Positions 1 through 5,587 of a stretch of 5,587 nucleotides of DNA are shown piece after piece (the stretch's first letter is position 1; the number at the start of each line of letters is the position of its first letter). This stretch comes from Saprospiraceae bacterium UBA7328 (lineage in GTDB: Bacteria > Bacteroidota > Bacteroidia > Chitinophagales > Saprospiraceae). The stretch covers positions 1 through 5,587 of the forward strand of contig DKPS01000026.1 of NCBI GenBank assembly GCA_002471345.1, read 5' to 3'. Below the pieces are notes generated by a model. That model had not been told where the DNA came from. It saw only the letters and a list, made by a program, of their open reading frames with translations, and made no database searches. The position numbers and the translations under genes are program-made.

Positions 1-36
1 GGTTCACCACCTCCAGTCCCAGGTAGCCGAAAATAA
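1..36 (+). CDS. C-terminal tail of an upstream gene (partial, uncertain)
   Basis: Reading from base 1, the frame gives GSPPPVPGSRK and then a TAA at 34-36. A Pro/Gly/Ser-rich basic ending like this is plausible for the flexible C-terminus of a protein. The stretch is clearly richer in G+C (19 of the first 30 bases by hand count) than the following spacer (6 of 42), which fits coding sequence ending here. If real, the gene lies 36 bp upstream of the tubulin-like gene in the same direction and is probably part of the same cluster. Frame 2 is also open, from base 2 to a TGA at 47-49, and cannot be excluded; frame 3 closes at a TAG at 24-26. Eleven codons are too few to suggest a function. Confidence 0.35.
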   Translation, partial: GSPPPVPGSRK

Positions 37-37
37 G

Positions 38-66
38 TTGAAACTTTGATTAAAACTAAATAGAAT
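38..66 (+). promoter_or_regulatory. Possible sigma-70-type promoter directly abutting the tubulin-like gene
   Basis: TTGAAA at 38-43 matches the -35 consensus at five of six positions. TAGAAT at 61-66 matches the -10 consensus at five of six. The spacer is exactly 17 bp. Transcription would start about 7 bases past the -10 box, at or next to A73 of the ATG, giving a leaderless or nearly leaderless mRNA. This fits the lack of any Shine-Dalgarno-like purine run before the start. The caveat is that a 42-bp stretch this rich in A+T can produce such matches by chance. Confidence 0.35.
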
Positions 67-72
67 AAAAAA

Positions 73-1185
73 ATGTTAAGTAAGTTTTTATTCATCGGTC
101 TTGGTGGCTCAGGAGGTAAAACCCTTCAATTCTTACATCAAAATCTTGAATTAAAACTTAAAACTATAAACAAACCTATGCCTAAAGGGTGGCAGTTTTT
201 ATGGATTGATGTTCCCTCCACACCTGATTTATTAGATCCTGGGACTGGAGTGAAGCCTTTACCTAACAAATATTACTTACCGTTATCTGGTGATGGACTT
301 ACTTACAGCCAAGTTGATGGTGCAATTATGCAAAATAAAGGTGGAGATCTCTATGAGGAAATGGCTCAATGGTCTCCTGATCCATCACGTGTAGCTGTGC
401 CTATATCTGATGGCGCTGGACAGTATAGAGCTATTGGTCGAGTTGTAACTATGTCCAAATATCATGAAATAGGTAATCGAATTGATGCATCTATGCAACA
501 AATGGAGGGTGCGGGTGTAGTTGATGAACTAAAAGATATAACAAGAGCATTAAATTTTGACGTGGATGACGGAGCACAATCTCGTGAGGCTCAGATTATA
601 ATTGTATCTTCACTTGCTGGTGGCTCAGGTGCTGGCTCTATCGTAGATGTTGGTGATATTGTTAGAGCTAAAGTAACTAATGACAGCCAATGGAGCGATA
701 ATAGTGTGGGCGTACTTTACACACCAGATGTGTTTGATGGACAAGTAAACAATGTCAGTATTGAAGCAAATTCACTATTTGCATTAACTGAGATTGTTTC
801 TGGTTTTTATGACTCTAAGCCTGGGGTAAGGCCAATATCCAATATATTACCTCAATTTGGAATAGAGAAACCTAATGACACAAGACGTGGTCCTCGCTAC
901 AATTTTGTAATTGGAAAATCAAATGGACAAATTTCATTTCCAACTCCGCAAGATATTTTTAAAAATACTGGAAGACTACTTTCGGCCTGGTGTCTTGATC
1001 CACATATTACGGATGTAATAAAGGCAAATGTTTTAACTAACTGGGAGGCAGAGTGTGCCGATGTCCAAAATGTAGCAGGACTTTACCATCCAGTAGGTCC
1101 TCAAGGTGTAAAACCTGGTTTCCCCTTAAACTCAATGGGATATTCAAGTGTTAGCTTAGGAAGAGAATACTTCAGAGAATATGCT
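73..1185 (+). other. Tubulin/FtsZ-like GTP-binding core of the 1099-aa protein (approximate limits)
   Basis: This covers about residues 1-371, where all the recognisable superfamily elements lie in the expected order: T1 glycine loop (9-17), a GAGQxRxxGR loop (114-123), the GGSGAGS signature (183-189), a post-signature strand and the Asn-containing helix (N233). In FtsZ and tubulin these elements contact the phosphates and base of GTP. The Asn usually found just after the glycine run of the FtsZ T1 loop is replaced here by Lys16. The right-hand boundary is an estimate from the last segment that looks family-like. Confidence 0.8.
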
Positions 1186-3372
1186 GTACAAAGAATTTCA
1201 AAAAAAGCGATAAAACATTTAATCAGGGCACATCGGGATGCAGATGTTATAGCTGGTAATAAATCGCCTCAACTTGCTTTGGAAGAAAAAACCGATCAAA
1301 AGTGGGGTTATTTTCTAGAAAATTCTGGTCTTAACGAGATCGGCGATAATAAAAATCAAATTACTGACTATATCAGATCTCCTAATTCTGTTAATAATGC
1401 AACAGTATTTGCAAACAAAATTATAGACTTTGCAACAGATGGTAAAGATCAGCAAAAAATTTCAGACTGGGTCAATGATGTTGTTGCCTCATACAATTAC
1501 TATATTTCACAATATCAAAGTGTTGAAAATCTAGAGCAAAATGAGCAAGCTAAAAAATGGGGCTCCTCTTTTGGAGAAAAATTTGTTAATCATGTTATAT
1601 CGACAATAACTGACGCAGGAGTCGGTGCTCGAGTAGCTCTTGAGCTTGTACAAAAACTTGAACATGAACTAGACGACATAATCCGAGATTTAGAGAGAGA
1701 AAAAGCTGAGTATGATCATTTTTCATTGGCTTTTAAAAATACTATTACAGAAAATCTTGATAGCCTAGGTAACAATGCAAAAATAGATTCGAACCATACT
1801 ATTTGGGACACATTAAGATCTGATTTGAAAAATCCTCTTTTGTATACATCTGAGTCATCCCTAAGAGTCAAGTCCATTATATTAATTCAAGAGTTCAAAG
1901 AAGGCGTCATACCAGGGATCAAAAAAAGTTTAAATGAAATAATAGATATTGCAGAACTTGCATTAGATGAAACACAACCAGAGGGTAAAGAAGTCGCACT
2001 TTGGACCGAAGAGACTCCTTCAGATGGCTTAAGACCATCCAAAAATGAGGTATTGATCGAATCCTGGAGAGAATATGAAGACAAGTACAACGAGCTTGTA
2101 ATGAAAGCTTACAGCGATTCTCAATCATGGATTGAAGCTGAGGGGAAGCTATTAAAGGATATACTTACTGGATCTGAAGAAGAAGGCTTAATATCTGTTT
2201 CAGAACCTTGGGTTTTAGAAAATCTTGAGTTCAAAGATAGGACCCAAGCACCTCAACAGGGTAACTACAGTGTTCACTCTCAAATATTTGATATAAAAGA
2301 CAGAGCAGAGGAAATTATATTGGACCCTGAAAAAGATTTCGGTAAATATATAAGCCAACCACTAGACGAGTATCTATCAAGAGATCAAGCTGGAAGTACT
2401 CGTGTTTTAGCAGAGAGAACTGATAAATTTATTCAGTCTCTAAACAGAGCATTAGATATGGCTAGGCCGCAGATTAAAGTTGAAAGACGGATGAATCAAA
2501 AAATACATAAAGAGAGCTTAGAAACAAAACTCGTGGTAAGCGGTATCCCAATAACTGAAGAACAAGTAAAAAGTAGAGTAATAAGTTCTCTTCTTCCACA
2601 TTTTGACAATAATCAAAACACTGTAGATACCCTATTTAGTTCATCAAGAGCAAAATCAATTCAATTTTATGCAGTATTTGAAACAGCTAAAGACATGGCT
2701 GTATTCAACTCTTTGTGGGAAACGCTGATGAAATCTTGGAGTCAAAATAGACAGTTACCTTCTCAGTTAGCTGGCATGTGGCAGTGGAGAAGAACAAGAA
2801 ATCTTTTACATTCAATTCCCTTACAACCAGAAGTTATTGACTCATTTATTGCAGGTTGGTTTACAGCAAAAATTATGGATGATATTAAAGAAGAAGAGTT
2901 GAATTCTGCTGCAAGTATTAATTTGTATTTACCAGAACTTGACAGAAGCATTGATTTCCCGTCACCACTTATTGAGCAAAATCCAAGACCACAAGATATG
3001 CTAGCAACAGTACTACTTTCCCTACCGTTAGCTATAGGTAGCTACACTACTGGTCTTTCGGATGAATCACTAAAACCATACGAAAGGTTAATTTTACTTG
3101 GAAGTTCAGGTGGGTCAATTGGTAGCTACAACACTATAAACTCCGAACTAAAATCGTTTGTTAGTGAAAATGATAGAGATGAAATCATTGGAAAACTTAA
3201 ACACTGGCGTAGAAATTATGAGCGGTTGAAGATAACACCAGTTGTTGAGAATGGAGTTTACAATCGTTTTCCATCTACTGGCTGGGAAATGTCTTCAAAA
3301 ATTGTAGAGGTCCTCGACAATATGATTAATGCAGTTGAAAGACTAGAAACACAAAACCCTGAAGACTATTAA
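73..3372 (+). CDS. Giant tubulin-like (FtsZ/tubulin superfamily) GTPase, 1099 aa
   Basis: Predicted cytoplasmic GTP-binding, probably filament-forming protein. The N-terminus enters a beta strand and then the glycine loop GLGGSGGKT (residues 9-17), equivalent to the T1 loop of FtsZ (GxGGxGG). A strand FLWIDV (42-47) follows, then GAGQYRAIGR (114-123), a likely T3-type loop. Next come strand IIIVSSL and the tubulin signature-like AGGSGAGS (182-189), with Ser where FtsZ and tubulin have Thr. Strand VGVLYTPDVF and the helix containing ANSLFALTEI (232-241) fit the family order. A further strand, FVIGK, starts at 278, and SMGYSSVSLGREYFREYA (354-371) probably closes the core. The rest is a long extension with a charged helix (519-548) likely to form a coiled coil, and a Trp/Arg block MWQWRRTR (902-909) followed by IAGWFTAKIM (926-935). 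From memory, similar blocks occur in large actinobacterial tubulin-like proteins. At 1099 residues it is two to three times the size of FtsZ or TubZ. No signal peptide or membrane helix is seen. I could not place the catalytic T7 Asp motif. The ATG at 73 is secure: an in-frame TAG lies at 61-63, and the next Met (residue 36) would remove the T1 loop. Superfamily is confident, cellular role unknown. Confidence 0.93.
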   Translation: MLSKFLFIGLGGSGGKTLQFLHQNLELKLKTINKPMPKGWQFLWIDVPSTPDLLDPGTGVKPLPNKYYLPLSGDGLTYSQVDGAIMQNKGGDLYEEMAQWSPDPSRVAVPISDGAGQYRAIGRVVTMSKYHEIGNRIDASMQQMEGAGVVDELKDITRALNFDVDDGAQSREAQIIIVSSLAGGSGAGSIVDVGDIVRAKVTNDSQWSDNSVGVLYTPDVFDGQVNNVSIEANSLFALTEIVSGFYDSKPGVRPISNILPQFGIEKPNDTRRGPRYNFVIGKSNGQISFPTPQDIFKNTGRLLSAWCLDPHITDVIKANVLTNWEAECADVQNVAGLYHPVGPQGVKPGFPLNSMGYSSVSLGREYFREYAVQRISKKAIKHLIRAHRDADVIAGNKSPQLALEEKTDQKWGYFLENSGLNEIGDNKNQITDYIRSPNSVNNATVFANKIIDFATDGKDQQKISDWVNDVVASYNYYISQYQSVENLEQNEQAKKWGSSFGEKFVNHVISTITDAGVGARVALELVQKLEHELDDIIRDLEREKAEYDHFSLAFKNTITENLDSLGNNAKIDSNHTIWDTLRSDLKNPLLYTSESSLRVKSIILIQEFKEGVIPGIKKSLNEIIDIAELALDETQPEGKEVALWTEETPSDGLRPSKNEVLIESWREYEDKYNELVMKAYSDSQSWIEAEGKLLKDILTGSEEEGLISVSEPWVLENLEFKDRTQAPQQGNYSVHSQIFDIKDRAEEIILDPEKDFGKYISQPLDEYLSRDQAGSTRVLAERTDKFIQSLNRALDMARPQIKVERRMNQKIHKESLETKLVVSGIPITEEQVKSRVISSLLPHFDNNQNTVDTLFSSSRAKSIQFYAVFETAKDMAVFNSLWETLMKSWSQNRQLPSQLAGMWQWRRTRNLLHSIPLQPEVIDSFIAGWFTAKIMDDIKEEELNSAASINLYLPELDRSIDFPSPLIEQNPRPQDMLATVLLSLPLAIGSYTTGLSDESLKPYERLILLGSSGGSIGSYNTINSELKSFVSENDRDEIIGKLKHWRRNYERLKITPVVENGVYNRFPSTGWEMSSKIVEVLDNMINAVERLETQNPEDY
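1627..1716 (+). other. Predicted coiled-coil segment within the tubulin-like protein
   Basis: Residues about 519-548 form a long helix with Leu, Val and Ile spaced three to four apart (L523, V526, L529, L533, I536/I537, L540) and heavy Glu/Asp/Lys/Arg between them. There is no proline or glycine after G518. This is the clearest coiled-coil-like stretch in the protein. It lies just after the core and could serve self-association or partner binding. The call comes from reading the heptad spacing by eye, not from a program. Confidence 0.55.
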
Positions 3373-3374
3373 TG
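3370..3374 (+). promoter_or_regulatory. TAATG stop/start overlap (translational coupling)
   Basis: The TAA stop of the tubulin-like gene (3370-3372) shares its last A with the ATG of the next gene (3372-3374). The only upstream purine motif is a weak GAAG at 3361-3364, seven bases before the ATG. Terminating ribosomes probably reinitiate here, which would tie the amount of the membrane protein to that of the tubulin-like protein. An in-frame TGA at 3360-3362 leaves no earlier start, and the next Met is residue 77, so this start is well supported. Confidence 0.8.
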
Positions 3375-5587
3375 CCTGAAATAACAATTTTCAATTTTTC
3401 TGATGAGAATCTGAGAAATAAAACTTTACCTGTTTTGGAGGAGTGGTCAAGAAAAGGTTTTCTAACTAATTTTCTTACACTAGAAAACTTTGATCTCGAG
3501 AAAAATCAGTACCAATCTTTTGAGTGTATCGGTGGAGAATACCGTTCTATTGAGGACATAAAAACAAGACTTGAATCTGTACAGTATGAAAAAATAAGAA
3601 TGGTAAATATAACATCACCGATATCTCAACCTCCGGACTTTCCTGGAATTCAAAAATACCTAAGAGCACCAGCTAACATCTCTCTTATATTTTTGAATTT
3701 AATTGTTCCTTTGACTAGTTGGTATGAAAATAAAACAATCTCTTCAGGAACAACATATGCCAATGCAAATATATTAATTTCACCAGTTGATAGGTCTAAT
3801 CCTTTGAGGATTCCAAAGGATATTGAAGAAGAGAATTATTATCACCACATTTCCGCGAATGCTGTAATTACTGGTTCCATATGGCGAGGTATGGAAAAAG
3901 GACCTTTTGATGAACAAAAAAGGAACCAACAAGGAAAAATTGATTTTATTGTTTCAAGGTTTTTTACTCGACTTCTCATTGGCCCAGATCCTGTAGTGGG
4001 CATATTAGACACACTTACAAATGAGAACGGAAAGTGGATTACTCCTCACCAGGATTATGTAAGACCTAGTGACGATTATATTGAAGTTTCAAGATTTTCT
4101 AATCTTGTTATAGATAATCACTCTAATTTATTTAATTATGAAAGTTATGAAAATTCTAAAACCCAAAAGAAGAAGTCTTTTTTAGATTTCTTTCGAAATC
4201 GATACTCAGCAGTAACATTTAGTGAACCATTGCCAATGTTGAGTCAGATGGTTGACAGCACAGATATTTTAAATGATTTAGTTTCTGGAGATACTACTCC
4301 TGAGGGATTGTCTAATGACACTGAACACCTAGACAGCATTAATGAAGTAAACAAAGAGTTATTTAGAGAACTATCTGGAAGAGGTAATAATAAACAGCCA
4401 AAACTCTGGAGAGAGATAAGACAGATTATCTTTTCCTTTATAGATGGATCACCATTACCAATTGGATACGGGGAGAATAAAGAAAAAATAGTTCTGAATA
4501 ATCCAAAAAGTATTGTTTCCAATGAAATTGATTTGAATATAAAACAAGACTATTTCAAAGATGAAGATAATACCGAGTCATTATTTGATGTCTCTGTGAA
4601 TAATGAATCTGAACACAATAGTGAAAAAACATTTTTTGGAAGTTTTATAAAATATATCCAAACACAGATATCTCTTGCACTAAGTGAATACAAACAGGCA
4701 TTTATAAAAATTAGTAATTTAGAAAATCCTGATTCAGCTGTAATAGATAAACATAATGCAATGAGCAGAAGATTAAAAATTTTAGATAAAGTTTTAATAC
4801 TCTATTTATTAAATATAATTTTATATATTGTTAACTATTTATTAGTAAATGGTGGATATGTCGATATATTAATTAGAATTCCAAGTTTTGACTCAATTAC
4901 ACCAAGTGGAATAATTGTTTTAAGTATTCTCTTGCTATCCCTCTGGGTGTATTGGTTATATAACTTATACCTCTTGAATAATGAGTTAAATGCTGGTGAT
5001 GAAGACACATTATCTAATCTCTTACATTCAGCAAAAAAACTTAATGAACTCACATTTCTTATCAAACAATTCGAAATATGGTCAATAATTTTTTCAAAGC
5101 TAATTCATAAAGCATTTGATTATGATGATGCAGATTTAAACATTGATGATAGCTACGTAGATTTCTCTCCTCTTGCCAGCATTAAGGGAGAAGTTGGAAG
5201 TTTAAGTATGGAGATTATAAAAGATATTCAAAATTCGATTATTAAAGTTGGTTGGTTTAGAGAAATATACAAGTTGATTGAAAGTGATTTCGAAACTTAT
5301 TCTCAAACTAAAATTATGAGGCCAAACGAAGAAATTCTTTCACTTGTTGACGAAGAAGACACTAATAAAGACGATACAGACTCTACACGATTCTACTTCC
5401 TTGAATTTTTTGAGAAAGGACTCGGACAATCAACAATGAGAGAGTATTTCCAGAAAAATATTGAGGAGGTTATGAAAAACAAAGGCTCAGAAGAGCTTTT
5501 TCATGAGACTCTCAGCAATGGAAACAACTTACAAGACTTTTTAAATGAGGTAAATAGAACAGAAGAGCGTGCAGAAAAAGAGTTTGA
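3372..5587 (+). CDS. Large unrecognised membrane protein with central TM hairpin (3' end missing)
   Basis: The frame is open for 738 codons and runs off the window, so the true length is unknown. I do not recognise a family. There is no signal peptide and no P-loop or other nucleotide-binding motif. The first 175 residues look like an alpha/beta domain with strands ITIFNF (4-9), near IRMVNI, NISLIFLNLIVPLTS (102-116) and ANILISPVD (132-140). A conserved-looking stretch VSRFFTRLLIGPDPVVG follows at about 193-209. A basic patch KTQKKKSFLDFFRNR (263-277) leads into a polar Asn/Asp/Glu/Ser-rich linker reaching about residue 430. Two hydrophobic helices, 474-492 and 513-535, form a hairpin. MSRRLKILDK just before the first helix favours a cytoplasmic N-terminus, so both large soluble parts should face the cytoplasm. 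The C-terminal part is helical with acidic clusters at 583-593 and 660-670. Coupling to the tubulin-like gene suggests a membrane anchor, receptor or effector for that protein. This role is inferred from context and topology only. Confidence 0.92.
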   Translation, partial: MPEITIFNFSDENLRNKTLPVLEEWSRKGFLTNFLTLENFDLEKNQYQSFECIGGEYRSIEDIKTRLESVQYEKIRMVNITSPISQPPDFPGIQKYLRAPANISLIFLNLIVPLTSWYENKTISSGTTYANANILISPVDRSNPLRIPKDIEEENYYHHISANAVITGSIWRGMEKGPFDEQKRNQQGKIDFIVSRFFTRLLIGPDPVVGILDTLTNENGKWITPHQDYVRPSDDYIEVSRFSNLVIDNHSNLFNYESYENSKTQKKKSFLDFFRNRYSAVTFSEPLPMLSQMVDSTDILNDLVSGDTTPEGLSNDTEHLDSINEVNKELFRELSGRGNNKQPKLWREIRQIIFSFIDGSPLPIGYGENKEKIVLNNPKSIVSNEIDLNIKQDYFKDEDNTESLFDVSVNNESEHNSEKTFFGSFIKYIQTQISLALSEYKQAFIKISNLENPDSAVIDKHNAMSRRLKILDKVLILYLLNIILYIVNYLLVNGGYVDILIRIPSFDSITPSGIIVLSILLLSLWVYWLYNLYLLNNELNAGDEDTLSNLLHSAKKLNELTFLIKQFEIWSIIFSKLIHKAFDYDDADLNIDDSYVDFSPLASIKGEVGSLSMEIIKDIQNSIIKVGWFREIYKLIESDFETYSQTKIMRPNEEILSLVDEEDTNKDDTDSTRFYFLEFFEKGLGQSTMREYFQKNIEEVMKNKGSEELFHETLSNGNNLQDFLNEVNRTEERAEKEF
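4791..4976 (+). other. Transmembrane hairpin of the second protein
   Basis: Residues 474-492 (VLILYLLNIILYIVNYLLV) and 513-535 (starting GIIVLSILLLSLWVYWLY) are uninterrupted hydrophobic helices of membrane-spanning length. They are separated by a loop of about 20 residues with little net charge. Positive residues cluster on the N-terminal flank (R466, R467, K469, K473), giving an N-in/C-in prediction. The second helix is rich in Trp and Tyr at its distal end, typical of a membrane interface. No other segment before the window edge is hydrophobic enough to be a clear membrane span; 102-114 is short and more likely a buried strand. Confidence 0.85.

Noticed and set aside
97..123. GLGGSGGKT as a Walker A P-loop (GxxxxGKT)
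   Set aside because: The spacing is wrong: the residue five places before Gly15 is Leu10, not Gly. The glycine pattern and its position after the first strand fit a tubulin/FtsZ T1 loop, and the later GGSGAGS signature confirms that family.
1887..2128. Two overlapping open frames on the minus strand (67 and 69 codons)
   Set aside because: Both lie wholly inside the well-supported tubulin-like gene, overlap each other in different frames, and encode Ser/Leu-rich sequence with no recognisable motif. They are antisense shadows.
2763..2951. 62-codon minus-strand open frame
   Set aside because: It is inside the conserved-looking C-terminal part of the tubulin-like gene, with no start context or motif of its own.
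3033..3135. Near-repeat of GGTAGCTACA at two places about 80 bp apart
   Set aside because: The similarity covers only about ten bases encoding GSY in both copies, and the flanks do not match. It is too short to call a duplication.
4185..4200. Inverted repeat GATTTC-TTTC-GAAATC as a terminator or operator
   Set aside because: It is a 6-bp AT-rich stem inside an uninterrupted coding frame, with no following T run. It is likely chance.
4244..4522. 92-codon minus-strand open frame with Leu/Phe/Ser-rich product
   Set aside because: It is antisense to the second large gene. Its apparent hydrophobicity comes from reading Glu/Asn/Lys codons backwards in AT-rich DNA.
4835..5065. 76-codon minus-strand open frame over the TM hairpin region
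   Set aside because: It is antisense to a strongly patterned membrane segment on the plus strand, and no independent signal supports it.

Overview
The window is AT-rich bacterial-type DNA. A long intronless gene is joined head-to-tail to a second gene by a one-base stop/start overlap. Nothing identifies the species. Codon choice favours A/T-ending codons (AGA for Arg, TTA for Leu), TGA is not used as a sense codon, and neither start has a good Shine-Dalgarno sequence. No rRNA, tRNA, CRISPR array, insertion sequence, terminator or phage gene is visible.

Layout: positions 1-36 are probably the last 11 codons and stop of an unidentified upstream gene with a Pro-rich tail. Positions 37-72 are a very AT-rich spacer holding a promoter-like pair, TTGAAA-N17-TAGAAT. 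Its predicted start point falls on or next to the first base of the next gene. Positions 73-3372 encode a 1099-residue tubulin/FtsZ-superfamily protein. It has an N-terminal GTP-binding core of the 'tubulin-like' (Pfam Tubulin_2 type) family and a long C-terminal extension of about 700 residues. Positions 3372-5587 encode the first 738 residues of a second large protein, cut by the window edge. It has a long soluble N-terminal part, a two-helix transmembrane hairpin in the middle and a soluble C-terminal part. I do not recognise its family.

Interpretation: tight coupling of a giant divergent tubulin-like GTPase to a large membrane protein whose soluble parts are both predicted to be cytoplasmic suggests a membrane-associated cytoskeletal or membrane-remodelling system. 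From memory of the literature, Makarova and Koonin (2010) described FtsZ-like families outside cell division, one linked to von Willebrand A proteins, a distinct GTPase and OmpA-family proteins. This pair may belong to that broad class, but no vWA, GTPase or OmpA gene lies inside the window, so the assignment rests on the tubulin-like gene alone. The second gene is the least explained part and the best candidate for something undescribed.
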